From Saccharothrix violaceirubra (GTDB lineage Bacteria; Actinomycetota; Actinomycetes; Mycobacteriales; Pseudonocardiaceae): 64,000 nucleotides of DNA. The position numbers and the translations under genes are program-made. Location of the stretch: the NCBI RefSeq assembly GCF_014203755.1, contig NZ_JACHJS010000001.1, positions 3,534,001 through 3,598,000 on the forward strand, read 5' to 3'. Positions 16,177-25,121 of the stretch are shown here, one piece after another; within the stretch, counting starts at the first letter, position 1, and each line of letters begins with the position of its first letter. The notes under the pieces were generated by a model. That model was not told the DNA's origin. It searched no databases and saw nothing but the letters and a program-made list of their open reading frames with translations.

Positions 16177-17196
16177 TCACACACCGAAGGCCGCGGCCAC
16201 GTCCGCGAGCAGGCGGACGTCGGCCGCCAGGCCGAAAGCGGGCGGCAGGAACAGGACGATCTCGTCCGCCTCGGCCAGCCCCGGGTCGGTCCGGACCGCT
16301 TCCGTCACCTCGTCGGGTGTGCCGTGGAAGACCGGGCTGATGCGCATCCCGGTCGGAAGATCCGCGGTGACGACCGGGGGCAACGCGCCACGGGGACGGG
16401 AGGCGGCCATGCCTTCCGTACGGCGTTGGTGGTCGTAGTCGGCGTACGTGGCGCGCAGTTGCGCCGTGGTGCCGGGCAGGATCGACGCGGCCACGGCCAC
16501 CGGTGGCGGTTCGGTGCCGCGCACGGCACGCCAGGTCGTCCGGTAGGCCCGGATGATCCTGGCCTGGTACGCGCCGAACGTCTCGCCGTCCGCCAGGCCG
16601 TGCAGGACGGTCCCGGTGATCAGACCCAGACCCAGTTCGGCCGCGCGGACGGCCGACCCGAGGCTCGCGGCGCCCTGGCGTACCCGCCCGCGCAGGCCCG
16701 GACTGTGCGGGGTGGCGCGGAGTCCCGTGCCCACCGGGGCGCCCTGGCCCGGCCCGTCGACGGTGTGCAGGACCTGGCCGGACACGGCCGACAGGAACCG
16801 GCGCTGACGGCGTTCGGCCTCGGTCCGGGCGTCGGTGGGCACGGCGCCGAAGATCGCGTCGAACGGGGCGTTCGAGCCCGTCGACACGGCCAGGTGCAGG
16901 CGGCCGTCCACCAGCAGGTCGGTGGTGGCCGCGGCCTCCGCCAACAGGATCGGCTCCTGGTAGCGCAACGGGAGGACGGCCGTGCCCAGGCCGATGCGCG
17001 AGGTCTCCCGGCCCACCGCCGCGAGAAACGGCAGCGGCGACGACAGGTAGTGGTCGAAGTGGCGTTGGTAGACCCACCCCGAGGCGAAGCCCAGATCCTC
17101 GGCGGTCTTGAACAGGGCGATGCCGTCGCGCAGCCCTTGGGCCGGTCCTTCGTCGTCGCCGAAGGACACCCTCGTGTTGAACCCGAACGTGGTCAT
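16177..17196 (-). CDS. LLM-class flavin-dependent monooxygenase
   Basis: A 339-residue luciferase-like (beta/alpha)8 barrel protein starting MTTFGFNTRVSFGDDEGPAQ, with GLGTAVLPLRYQEPILLAEA and VDGRLHLAVSTGSNAPFDAI, which are typical flavin-binding barrel segments. Its ATG overlaps the stop of the upstream ABC ATPase gene (ATGA at 17193-17196), so translation is coupled and it belongs to the importer operon. Enzymes in this position commonly oxidise the imported compound using reduced FMN or F420, releasing sulfur or nitrogen. The compound cannot be read from the sequence. Confidence 0.88.
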   Translation of the reverse strand: MTTFGFNTRVSFGDDEGPAQGLRDGIALFKTAEDLGFASGWVYQRHFDHYLSSPLPFLAAVGRETSRIGLGTAVLPLRYQEPILLAEAAATTDLLVDGRLHLAVSTGSNAPFDAIFGAVPTDARTEAERRQRRFLSAVSGQVLHTVDGPGQGAPVGTGLRATPHSPGLRGRVRQGAASLGSAVRAAELGLGLITGTVLHGLADGETFGAYQARIIRAYRTTWRAVRGTEPPPVAVAASILPGTTAQLRATYADYDHQRRTEGMAASRPRGALPPVVTADLPTGMRISPVFHGTPDEVTEAVRTDPGLAEADEIVLFLPPAFGLAADVRLLADVAAAFGV

Positions 17197-18800
17197 CGGG
17201 TCACCTCCACGACGCCGGGCCGGCCGCTCGGGATCGATGAGACGAGCGCCCGGGTGTAAGGCTCGACCGGGTTGTCGAAGACGACGTCCACCGGCCCGCC
17301 CTCCACGATCCGCCCCCGGTGCATCACGGACACGGTGTGCGCGAGTTGGCGTACCAGGGACAGGTCGTGCGACACGAACACGTACGTCAGGCCCAGTTCG
17401 GCCTGGAGGGTGAGCAGCACCTCGACGATGCCCGCCTGCACGCTGACGTCCAGCGCGGACGTCGGTTCGTCGAGCACGATCACGTCCGGCCGCAGGACCA
17501 GCGACCGGGCCAGGGCGACGCGTTGGCGTTGCCCGCCCGACAACGCCGTCGGCGTGCGGGAGAGCAGTCCCTCGGCCAACCCGACCGACGCCAGGGCCGC
17601 GCGCACCCGGTCCGCGCGCTCCGCGCGGGTGCCGACGCCGAAGCGGTCCAACGGCTCCGCGACCAGGCGCCGCACGGTCCACGTCGGGTCCAGCGAGGTG
17701 AACGGGTTCTGGTAGACCAGTTGCAGGTGCCGCCGCAGCGAGCGCAACGACGCGTGCGACCGGCCGGTCACCTCCTCCCCCGCCACCGTGATGCCGCCGC
17801 GGTCGGGCTCCTCCAGGCCCAGCAGCAGGCGGATCGTGGTGGTCTTGCCGGAACCGGACTCGCCGACCAGGGCGTGGGTGGTGCCCGAGTCGACGACGAA
17901 CGACACGTCGTCCACGGCGGTGGACGTGCGGCCTTCCACGGTGAAGGTCTTCGTCACCCCGGACACCTCGATCCGGGGCGTGCCGACCCGGCCGGTGCGC
18001 AGGTCGCGGTAGCGGTCCGGGTTGAGCGCGGGCACGTCGGCGTGCAGCCGCCGGGTGTAGTCGGCGGCGGGCGAGGCGAAGACCGTCTCCGTGCGGCCGG
18101 ACTCCTGGACCACGCCGTCCTTGAGCACCACCAGCGTGTCCGCGCGCTCGGCCGCGATCGCCAGGTCGTGGGTGATCAGCAGCAGGCCGATGTCCAGTTC
18201 CGCGCGCAGCCGTGACAGCAGGTCGAGGATGCGCTTCTGGATGGTGACGTCCAGCGCCGAGGTGGGCTCGTCGGCCACGATCAGCGCGGGCCGGGGCAGC
18301 ACGGTCAGTCCGATGAGGACGCGTTGCAGCATGCCGCCGGAGAGCTGGTGCGGGTACGAGTCGAACACCCGGCGCGGGTCGTCCAGCCCGACCTGCGCGA
18401 ACGTGTCGAGCACCAGGTCGCGGCGGTCCGCGGACCCGGTCAACGCGGCGGCCTCCAGGGCCTGCGAGCCGACGGTGCGCACCGGGTTCAGGGCGTTGGC
18501 CGGGTCCTGCGGCACGAACCCGATCCGCCGGCCCCGCAACGGCCGGAACCGCCGCTCCGGCAACGACAGCACGTCCCGGCCCTCGAACTCGACCACGCCG
18601 TGCGCACGGCCCACCCCGCGCGGCAGCAGGCGCAGCACGGCGCGGGCGATGGTCGACTTGCCCGAGCCCGACTCGCCGATGAGCGCCAGGCTTTCGCCGC
18701 GTGCCAGCGTGAAGCCGACGTCGGACACGACCCGGTGGTCGCCGTACGCCACGGACAGTCCCTCGACCCGCAGCAGGGTCAGTCGGTCTTGCGGAGCCAT
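17193..18800 (-). CDS. Dipeptide/oligopeptide-type ABC ATPase, fused double domain
   Basis: 535 residues with two complete nucleotide-binding domains (DppD-DppF fusion). Domain 1 has GESGSGKST, signature HQLSGGMLQR and Walker B LIVADEPTSALD. Domain 2 has [23 protein letters not shown] and VIVLDEPTSALD. It powers the adjacent permeases. ATG 18800 (MAPQDRLTLLRVEG) overlaps the upstream permease end by 22 bp. Both catalytic sites look intact, so the fused protein can serve as the whole motor. Confidence 0.92.
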   Translation of the reverse strand: MAPQDRLTLLRVEGLSVAYGDHRVVSDVGFTLARGESLALIGESGSGKSTIARAVLRLLPRGVGRAHGVVEFEGRDVLSLPERRFRPLRGRRIGFVPQDPANALNPVRTVGSQALEAAALTGSADRRDLVLDTFAQVGLDDPRRVFDSYPHQLSGGMLQRVLIGLTVLPRPALIVADEPTSALDVTIQKRILDLLSRLRAELDIGLLLITHDLAIAAERADTLVVLKDGVVQESGRTETVFASPAADYTRRLHADVPALNPDRYRDLRTGRVGTPRIEVSGVTKTFTVEGRTSTAVDDVSFVVDSGTTHALVGESGSGKTTTIRLLLGLEEPDRGGITVAGEEVTGRSHASLRSLRRHLQLVYQNPFTSLDPTWTVRRLVAEPLDRFGVGTRAERADRVRAALASVGLAEGLLSRTPTALSGGQRQRVALARSLVLRPDVIVLDEPTSALDVSVQAGIVEVLLTLQAELGLTYVFVSHDLSLVRQLAHTVSVMHRGRIVEGGPVDVVFDNPVEPYTRALVSSIPSGRPGVVEVTR

Positions 18801-19600
18801 CGGCTGATCCTGTTCACGGAGAGGACGGTGGCGATCGTGACGAGCGCGGGCGCGTAGACCAGCCAGGGCGCCAACGGGTAGTCCTTGCCCACGGAGATCA
18901 GCAGGCCCCAGTCGGACGCGGGCGGCGGGTCGCCGTAGCCCAGGAACGCCAGGCCCGCGATCACCAGGATCGACAGGCCGAACTGGAGCACGGCCAGGGT
19001 CAGCACCGAACGGGACGCGTTGGGCAGCACGTGGCGCACGAGGATGTGCCACCGCGAACCGCCCTGGAGGTAGGACGCCTCGACGAAGACCGCGCGCCGG
19101 ATCTTGAGCACCTCCGACCGCAGGACCCGGGCGAACACGCCGACCGCCGACACCCCGGTGGCGATGGCCGCGTTGACCGTCTCGAAGCCGAGCGCGCTGA
19201 CGACGACCACCGCGAGCAGGAACGACGGGATCGCCAGCAGCACGTCGACGAACCGGGCCAGCACGGCGTCCACCCACCCGCCGAGGAAGCCGCCGAGGAG
19301 CCCGAGCAGCCCGCCGACGAGCACGCCGATGCCCACGGCGATCAACGCGCTGGTCACCGACGACGCCGTGCCGTGCACGACCCGGGCGAACACGTCGCGG
19401 CCCAGGTGGTCGGTGCCGAACCAGTGCGCGCCGCCGGGCGGGAGGAACTTCTCGGCCGGGACGCCCGCCGCCGGGTCCTGCCCGGTGAACAGGCCGGGTG
19501 CCACCGACCACGCCAGCACGAACGCCAGGATCGTGAACGACACCACCACGGTGGGCCGGACCCGCGTCGTCCGGAGGAAGGGCTCGACGGCCACGCTCAC
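18779..19600 (-). CDS. ABC importer permease, DppC-type
   Basis: A 273-residue inner-membrane permease. After the first helix comes the family motif [21 protein letters not shown]. The EAA-type cytoplasmic loop is FVEASYLQGGSRWHILVRHV, and the C-terminal region holds LGYGDPPPASDWGLLI, typical of DppC/OppC. GTG 19600 overlaps the stop of the preceding permease (GTGA), so the pair are coupled. It forms the channel together with the 19597-20568 product. Confidence 0.92.
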   Translation of the reverse strand: MSVAVEPFLRTTRVRPTVVVSFTILAFVLAWSVAPGLFTGQDPAAGVPAEKFLPPGGAHWFGTDHLGRDVFARVVHGTASSVTSALIAVGIGVLVGGLLGLLGGFLGGWVDAVLARFVDVLLAIPSFLLAVVVVSALGFETVNAAIATGVSAVGVFARVLRSEVLKIRRAVFVEASYLQGGSRWHILVRHVLPNASRSVLTLAVLQFGLSILVIAGLAFLGYGDPPPASDWGLLISVGKDYPLAPWLVYAPALVTIATVLSVNRISRWLRKTD

Positions 19601-20568
19601 ACCGCCACCTCCGCCCGAGGTCGCGGGCGGGCCTCGCCGAGCCGCACGCGTGGGTCCAGCAGCGGGTGGACCAGGTCGGCGACCAGGTTGACCACGACGA
19701 ACACCACGGCCGCCAGCGTCACGACGGCCTGCAACACCGGCAGGTCCTGGGTCGTCACCGACCGCTGCACCAGGCTGCCGACGCCGGCCCGGCCGAAGAT
19801 CTGCTCGGTGATCAACGCGCCGCCGAGCAGCTCCCCGACGGTCAGGGCGACGACCGTGACGACCGGCAGCGCCGACGGCTTGAGCAGGTGCCGCAGGAAC
19901 AGCCGGGTCCGGCCCAGGCCGCGCGACCGGGCCACCGCCGCGTACTCCTGGCCGGACTCGTGGTCGAGGTTGGCCACGAGCACCTCGGTGACCTGGGCCG
20001 AGACCGGGATGCCCAGGGCGACGGCGGCGAAGAACGTCGCCGCGCCGCCCTCGGCGTCGATCACCCGGAACAGCCCGAGCTGGAAGGCGAACACGTTGAT
20101 CAGCACCAGGCCGATCACGAAGTTCGGCACGGACAGGAACAGCGACGGGAACGCCCGCAGCACCCCCGCGTAGCGCGGCGGCAGGTAGCGGGTGCCCAGC
20201 CCGATCGCGAACGCCAGCACCAGGGCCACCGCCAACGCCGAGGACGCGAGCACGAGCGTCGACCCGAGGACGTCGCCGATCAACCGGCCCACCGGCAGGT
20301 CCGACCGCAGCGACACCCCGAGGTCGCCGACGACGAACCGGGACAGCGACTGCCAGAGCTGCTCGTGGACCGGGCGGTCGAGGCCGTAGTAGCCGACGAT
20401 CCGCGCGATCTCCTCCTCGGTGAACCCGTTCTGCGGGTTGCGCAGGGTGTTCGTCACCGGGTCGCCGGGCAGCACGCTGATCACCACGAACGTGAACACG
20501 TACGCGAGCAGCACCACGACGACCGACTGGAGGACGCGCCGCAGCGCGTACTTCGCGTACGGCGACAC
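19597..20568 (-). CDS. ABC importer permease, DppB-type
   Basis: A 323-residue permease: N-terminal helix (RRVLQSVVVVLLAYVFTFVV) followed by LPGDPV, a DppB hallmark, the periplasmic GLDRPVHEQLW, and the EAA loop EYAAVARSRGLGRTRLFLRH. GTG 20568 lies 2 bp after the binding-protein stop. It pairs with the DppC-type permease downstream. Confidence 0.92.
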   Translation of the reverse strand: MSPYAKYALRRVLQSVVVVLLAYVFTFVVISVLPGDPVTNTLRNPQNGFTEEEIARIVGYYGLDRPVHEQLWQSLSRFVVGDLGVSLRSDLPVGRLIGDVLGSTLVLASSALAVALVLAFAIGLGTRYLPPRYAGVLRAFPSLFLSVPNFVIGLVLINVFAFQLGLFRVIDAEGGAATFFAAVALGIPVSAQVTEVLVANLDHESGQEYAAVARSRGLGRTRLFLRHLLKPSALPVVTVVALTVGELLGGALITEQIFGRAGVGSLVQRSVTTQDLPVLQAVVTLAAVVFVVVNLVADLVHPLLDPRVRLGEARPRPRAEVAV

Positions 20569-20570
20569 GG

Positions 20571-22223
20571 TCAGCCCAGCCAGGCCGCGTAGTAGTTGGC
20601 GTAGGCGATGCCGTTGTACGACACGCCGTGCAGCTTGGGCGACTGGAGGTAGAGCCGCTGCACGATCTGGGTCAGCGGGACGAAGTAGCCCTGCCGGAGC
20701 ACGTGGCCCTGCAACTCGTCGAGCACGGGCGATCGTGCCTCCACGGTCTCCGCGCGGGCCACCGAACCGGCGAGCCCGACGAGCTTCTGGTCGCTCTGGC
20801 CGAGGCCGAACCAGTTCTCGCCCTTGTTCGCGTCGGTCAGGACGCCCGCGACCGTGCCCGCGTCGATGAAGCTGCGGGTGACCTCGTACAGGGCCACGCT
20901 CGGGCTGTTGACCTTGACGCGTTCGCCGAACGTCACCACGTCGAACGCCTGGATCTCGACCTTGAAGCCGCGCTTGCCCAGTTGCTGCGCCACGAGTTCG
21001 TCCACGGACTTGGAGGTGGCCAGGTAGGGGTTCGCGTACAGGGTGAACGTCAGCGGCTTGCCGTCCTTGGCGCGGACGCCGTCGGCGCCCTTGACCCACC
21101 CGGCCTCGTCGAGCAGCCTGTCCGCCTTGGCCGCGTCGAAGGCGAAGTCGGCCGAGTGGTCGGTCGCGCCCGGGACGTTGCTCTGGAACAGCGACTGGGC
21201 CGGCAGCCAGTCCTCGGTGTAGACCGTGGAGAGGATCTCCTTGCGGTCGATGCCGTGCTGGATCGCCTGCCGGACCCGGATGTCGTCGAACGGCGCGATC
21301 TTCGTGTTGATCGCGTAGCCGTTGACGAAGCCGAGGTAGCGCGGCGTCGCGGTGGTGAAGCCCTGGGCCTTGAAGGACGCCAGTTCCTGGGGCGACGGGT
21401 TGTAGGCGACGTCGGCCTGTCCTGATTGGACGGCGGACGTGCGCACCGACGGTTCGGCGACGAGCTTGTAGGTGATCTTGTCCAGTCGTGCGGCGCCCTG
21501 GTGGCCCAACGCGGCCGGCGCCCAGTCGTAGTCGGGCCGCTTCTTGAGCACGACGCTGTCGCCCTGCTTCCACGACTCCACCACGAACGGGCCGCTGCCG
21601 ATGTCGTTGGACAGGTCGGCCTGCTGCGTGGCGGGCAGCGCCAACGTCTTCGGGGAGATCAGGATCGAACCGTGGTAACCCAGTGTCGGGATGAAGCCCA
21701 ACGTCGGCGCAGCGAAGAACACCTTCACCGTGGCGGCGTCCACGGCCTCGGCCCGCTGGTAGGTCTTGGGGAACAGGCCGATCGGGTTGATGCCGCGCGT
21801 CGGGTCGCCCTTGGACCAGATGTCGAGGTTGGCCACGACCGCGGCGGCGTCCAGCGGCGTGCCGTCGGAGAACGTGACGTCCGACCGCAGGTGGAGGGTG
21901 AACTCGGTGGCGGTGGGGTTCTGCGCCCACCTCTCGGCGACCCACGGGCTGGCCGCGCCCTTGTCGTCGACGTAGACGAGCTTGTCGGTCACGTGGCCCC
22001 AGATGTGGCCCTGGAAGCTGGAGATGGCGCTGTTGTTGGGAATCCACGTGTCGCCGAGCGAGTCGATCAGGAACGTGATCGCGCCGCCGCCCTTGGGTTC
22101 CGACGACCCCGGGCCCTGCGCCGCGACGCCCGGCCCGCACGCGGCCAGGACGACGACGGAGGCGAGGCCGACGATCATCCGCGATGCGCGGCCGGCAAGG
22201 GTGACGTGACGGGGTCTACTCAC
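20571..22223 (-). CDS. ABC importer solute-binding lipoprotein (SBP family 5)
   Basis: A 550-residue extracytoplasmic binding protein with a lipoprotein signal ending VVVLAACGPG (lipobox cysteine near residue 28). The peptide/nickel-type body has LRSDVTFSDGTPLDAAAVV, VRQAIQHGIDRKEIL and a C-terminal region typical of family 5. GTG 22223 is preceded by GAGGAG with 8-base spacing. It is the first gene of a five-gene operon (SBP, two permeases, ATPase, monooxygenase). Family 5 proteins bind peptides, nickel chelates, glutathione and other organics; the ligand is unknown. Confidence 0.9.
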   Translation of the reverse strand: MSRPRHVTLAGRASRMIVGLASVVVLAACGPGVAAQGPGSSEPKGGGAITFLIDSLGDTWIPNNSAISSFQGHIWGHVTDKLVYVDDKGAASPWVAERWAQNPTATEFTLHLRSDVTFSDGTPLDAAAVVANLDIWSKGDPTRGINPIGLFPKTYQRAEAVDAATVKVFFAAPTLGFIPTLGYHGSILISPKTLALPATQQADLSNDIGSGPFVVESWKQGDSVVLKKRPDYDWAPAALGHQGAARLDKITYKLVAEPSVRTSAVQSGQADVAYNPSPQELASFKAQGFTTATPRYLGFVNGYAINTKIAPFDDIRVRQAIQHGIDRKEILSTVYTEDWLPAQSLFQSNVPGATDHSADFAFDAAKADRLLDEAGWVKGADGVRAKDGKPLTFTLYANPYLATSKSVDELVAQQLGKRGFKVEIQAFDVVTFGERVKVNSPSVALYEVTRSFIDAGTVAGVLTDANKGENWFGLGQSDQKLVGLAGSVARAETVEARSPVLDELQGHVLRQGYFVPLTQIVQRLYLQSPKLHGVSYNGIAYANYYAAWLG

Positions 22224-22437
22224 GGGGCTTTCTCCTCAAGGAACGCCGGGAACGGCCCGGAAACGCTTCGGGCAGGCCACGAATCTAGGAGTGGCGCGGC
22301 GGGGTGGTCCAAGACGAAATGGGGATCGAATCCCATCGAGGAGTCTGATCGACGCACGGGCAGCCTGATTCCGCACCGACGCGGAGATCCCCGTGAAGGT
22401 CCGGTGTCCAGGTGCGTCGGAGCGCCTGATACAGGAC

Positions 22438-22470
22438 GGCCCCGCCGAGTGCTGCGAACACGACGGGGCC
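22438..22470 (-). terminator. Hairpin downstream of the methyltransferase gene
   Basis: GGCCCCG (22438-22444) pairs with CGGGGCC (22464-22470), extended by two more pairs after one mismatch, with a loop of about 13 bases. It lies just beyond the stop at 22480 and plausibly ends the peptide-methyltransferase transcript. Confidence 0.5.
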
Positions 22471-22479
22471 TGGAATGGG

Positions 22480-23649
22480 TCAGGTGGTGTAAGTGGCCAC
22501 GACGGTGTCGGGGTCGCACAGCCACACCGTCTGGCGGCGTGGGGTCACGGCCAGGCCGAACTCCTGGCGCAGCGGGCTGTCATGGTCGATCCACCAGCGG
22601 TGGGCGGACTCGACCTCGTCCCACAGGCGACGCGGCCCGTCCTGGCGCACCTCGTAGCGCCCGGCGGCGGTCGCCTCCGGGGTGACCCGCACCGTCGCCC
22701 AACTCCCGCTGTCGGTGTGGAACACCAGCAGTTCCCAGTGGTCGGCGTCGTCCCGGGCCACCGAGTGCCGGGCGCCGCCGACGAGCACGCCGACGACGAA
22801 CGCGGCGTCGGGGTCGTGCACCACGACGTGCGGGGACACCCCGGTCGTGGTGCGGGGCACGTCGGCGCCGGCGGCCAACCGCCCGAACCGCGCGGCCTGG
22901 CCGAACGGCACACGCTGGTCGCGCAACGTCATGAAATGGGCGTCGTCGAGCACCGACCCCGCCGCTCCGGTGCCCTCGTGCACCATCAGCCGCACCAACA
23001 CGCCACCGCCCCACGCGGTGCGCCACGGCATCACCAATTCCCCGCCGGGCCGGGTCTGCTCCACCCACTCCAGCGGGACGCGCCCGGCGGTCACGGCGGC
23101 CGTGGACAGCACCCGGTCGTAGGGCGCCCGCTCCGGGTACCCGTCGGCGCCGTCTCCGGTCACCACGGTCGGGGCGAGCCCCGCGTTCTTGAACACGCGG
23201 CGTGCCCGGTCGGCCAGGTCCGGGTCCACCTCGACCGTGACCACCCGTTCCTCGCCCAGCCGCGCGGCGAGCAGACCGGCGTTGTAGCCGGTGCCGGTGC
23301 CGATCTCCAGCACCTGGTGGGCGCCGGCCACGTGCAGCGCGTCCAGCATCTCCAGCACCAGGCTGGGCTGGGAGGCGGAGCTGGTGGCGTTGCGGCTGGT
23401 GGCCGGCCACTCGGTCGCGCCGTCGTCGAGCTGGGTCACGATCGGCACGTCGGAGTACACCGCCTGCGCCCACGCGTGCGGGCCGGCGTCCCGGTCCAGT
23501 GGCACCGGCCGGCCGTGTTCGTCGTCGACCCAGCAGCGGTCGGGGACGAACACGCCCCGGTCGATGGCGGCGAACACGTCCCCCCACCCGGCGGGCACCG
23601 CGTTCGCCGCACGCAGGTCGGCGACCAGGTCGGCGTGCGTGCGGGTCAC
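22480..23649 (-). CDS. PIMT-like O-methyltransferase, RiPP-tailoring type
   Basis: A 389-residue protein whose first 230 residues are protein-L-isoaspartate O-methyltransferase-like: SAM-binding motif VLEIGTGTGYNAGLLAARL, VVTVEVDPDLADRARRVF and YDRVLSTAAVTAGRVPLEWV. A C-terminal extension of about 160 residues (for example HWELLVFHTDSGSW and AHRWWIDHDSP) is absent from the housekeeping repair enzyme (about 210 aa) and is the kind seen in RiPP-associated homologues. GTG 23649 overlaps the stop of the 41-codon gene (GTGA), so the peptide is the likely substrate. Known relatives methylate an Asp side chain, which then collapses to an aspartimide. The substrate assignment is inference. Confidence 0.8.
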   Translation of the reverse strand: MTRTHADLVADLRAANAVPAGWGDVFAAIDRGVFVPDRCWVDDEHGRPVPLDRDAGPHAWAQAVYSDVPIVTQLDDGATEWPATSRNATSSASQPSLVLEMLDALHVAGAHQVLEIGTGTGYNAGLLAARLGEERVVTVEVDPDLADRARRVFKNAGLAPTVVTGDGADGYPERAPYDRVLSTAAVTAGRVPLEWVEQTRPGGELVMPWRTAWGGGVLVRLMVHEGTGAAGSVLDDAHFMTLRDQRVPFGQAARFGRLAAGADVPRTTTGVSPHVVVHDPDAAFVVGVLVGGARHSVARDDADHWELLVFHTDSGSWATVRVTPEATAAGRYEVRQDGPRRLWDEVESAHRWWIDHDSPLRQEFGLAVTPRRQTVWLCDPDTVVATYTT

Positions 23650-23771
23650 GAGCCGGACCCGTGCTTGCCGTCCGGCTTGTCCGGGTCGGGCGCACCCTGC
23701 GAACCCGATCCCTGCGGCTTGTGGGGTGGGTCCTTCCGATCCTGGTCGGTCTTGTCCTCGTGCTGGCCCAT
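23646..23771 (-). CDS. 41-aa hydrophilic peptide, candidate aspartimide (imiditide-type) RiPP precursor
   Basis: A small gene with a strong ribosome site (AAGGAG at 23778-23783, 6-base spacing), ATG 23771, and a TGA overlapping the methyltransferase GTG. The peptide runs MGQHEDKTDQDRKDPPHKPQ and then ends in GSGSQGAPDPDKPDGKHGSG plus a final serine. It has seven Asp, many Lys/His/Pro/Gly, no Cys, no aromatic residue and almost no hydrophobics, so it is not a membrane or globular protein. The Asp-Gly pair at residues 34-35 in the C-terminal part is chemically the best aspartimide site. It lacks the FxLD motif of FxLD lanthipeptides. Coupling to a PIMT-like enzyme is the main functional clue. 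Confidence 0.72.
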   Translation of the reverse strand: MGQHEDKTDQDRKDPPHKPQGSGSQGAPDPDKPDGKHGSGS

Positions 23772-23832
23772 GTGGCGCTCCTTTCGCCGGACGTCCCGGC
23801 GACGCAGACCGTAGGAGTAGTCGTCGGCGTGG

Positions 23833-23851
23833 CGTTAACCACCGGTTAACG
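23833..23851. promoter_or_regulatory. 19-bp palindrome upstream of the peptide gene, candidate operator
   Basis: CGTTAACC, a three-base spacer ACC, and GGTTAACG form a perfect 8+3+8 inverted repeat. It lies 61 bp upstream of the peptide start and 11 bp beyond the XRE gene stop, in an A/T-containing island of otherwise GC-rich DNA. It is a natural candidate for binding by the adjacent XRE regulator. Confidence 0.55.
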
Positions 23852-23862
23852 TCACGCCGGGT

Positions 23863-25077
23863 TCACCCGGTCGGGGCCACGCCCATGCGCCAGGCCAGGC
23901 CGCGCAGTTCACGTCCGGCAGAGTCACGTTGGGCGCGTCGCAGCAGGTCCGCGACGGCCTCGCGGACGAAGACGTTGTTGCGGACCCGTTGCGGGGCAAT
24001 GGATTCGGCGGTCACCAGCGCCTGAATCCCCTTGTCCACGGTGGACCGCTCGGTGAGCAGCGACCGCCCCAGGTCCGTCCAGTACATCGCCCGGCGGGCC
24101 TTCGCGGGCAACACGTCCGGGTTCACCCGGCGGGCCAGCTCGGCGACCTTGCCACGTTCTCCCAGCTCGGTCGCCAACGACACCCGCCACACACCGACGT
24201 TGGGGCGGCCGAAGTGCAGGAACGCGAAGTTGTCACGGCCCTCCGGCAGGTGCACCGCCAGCACGGCGGCCTCGTCCAGGTGCACCCGCGCGGTCTCGGC
24301 GTCGCGCAACGTCGCGGCGGCCAGTGCGGCGTTCAGGTGGAGCATCCCCCGGGCCTGGAGCACGTTCGGCCCGCCGACCCCGGCCAGCCGGTCGATCTCG
24401 CGCACCGACGCGGTGAGCTGGTGGGCACGACCCTGCGACCCGGCGGCATGCCCGCGCAGCCACACCGAGAACCCCAGCCACTCGGGAGAATTCAGCTCCT
24501 GGGCGCATTCCCGCGCGAGACGCGCGGCGAGCACCGGCAGGCCACGTACTCCGGAGTTCTTCGTGAGCACCGCAGCCGCGTGGTAGGTGTGCAGCAGGCC
24601 CACCAACACGTCGCGACGATGTGCCGGGTGGTGCACGTAGGCGGCGTGGAGCTGGAGCAGCAGACCGGGCACGACACGGCCCTGCTCCGCGTAGTCGGCC
24701 TCCGGCCGCAGCACGGTGTTGAGGTGGATCACCCGGTCGCGCAGCTCCGGCCACGACGCGACCCGCACTCCGGGGTCCACACCGAGTTCGACGGCCGACA
24801 ACACCGTCTCCACCTCGTGCAAGGTGGCGTGCGCCTCGGCACCGTTGGCGTCGGTCGGCGCGAACGGCGAGCCGGTCAACTCGGTGGGTGCGACCTGGAG
24901 CGCGGTCGCGAGCGCTTCGAGCACGGCTCGCTTGGTGACCGGCCGCAGGCCCCGCTCGATCATGCTCAGGTACGCGGGCGTGATCCCGGCGAGCCCGGCG
25001 ACGGCCGTCAACGAAAGCCGCCGCCACGAGCGGACCTCCCGCAGGCGGCGGCCGATGTGGTTGTCCTCGACGTTCAC
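23863..25077 (-). CDS. XRE-family transcriptional regulator with TPR-like sensor domain
   Basis: A 404-residue protein with an N-terminal helix-turn-helix (IGRRLREVRSWRRLSLTAVA, then GLAGITPAYLSMIERG) and a long helical repeat domain of the kind found in actinobacterial XRE regulators that sense peptides or small molecules. GTG 25077 has GGGGAGG five bases upstream, much better than the TTG at 25125. It lies directly upstream of, and in the same orientation as, the 41-aa peptide and the methyltransferase, so it is the probable regulator of that pair. Confidence 0.9.
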   Translation of the reverse strand: MNVEDNHIGRRLREVRSWRRLSLTAVAGLAGITPAYLSMIERGLRPVTKRAVLEALATALQVAPTELTGSPFAPTDANGAEAHATLHEVETVLSAVELGVDPGVRVASWPELRDRVIHLNTVLRPEADYAEQGRVVPGLLLQLHAAYVHHPAHRRDVLVGLLHTYHAAAVLTKNSGVRGLPVLAARLARECAQELNSPEWLGFSVWLRGHAAGSQGRAHQLTASVREIDRLAGVGGPNVLQARGMLHLNAALAAATLRDAETARVHLDEAAVLAVHLPEGRDNFAFLHFGRPNVGVWRVSLATELGERGKVAELARRVNPDVLPAKARRAMYWTDLGRSLLTERSTVDKGIQALVTAESIAPQRVRNNVFVREAVADLLRRAQRDSAGRELRGLAWRMGVAPTG

Positions 25078-25121
25078 GCACACCTCCCCGGCCGTTCCCA
25101 GGGTAGCCGGGCTGGAAATGG

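Noticed and set aside
23646..23771. FxLD-type lanthipeptide precursor
   Set aside because: The peptide has no FxLD motif, no Cys and no Ser/Thr-Cys core, and no lanthionine synthetase is nearby.
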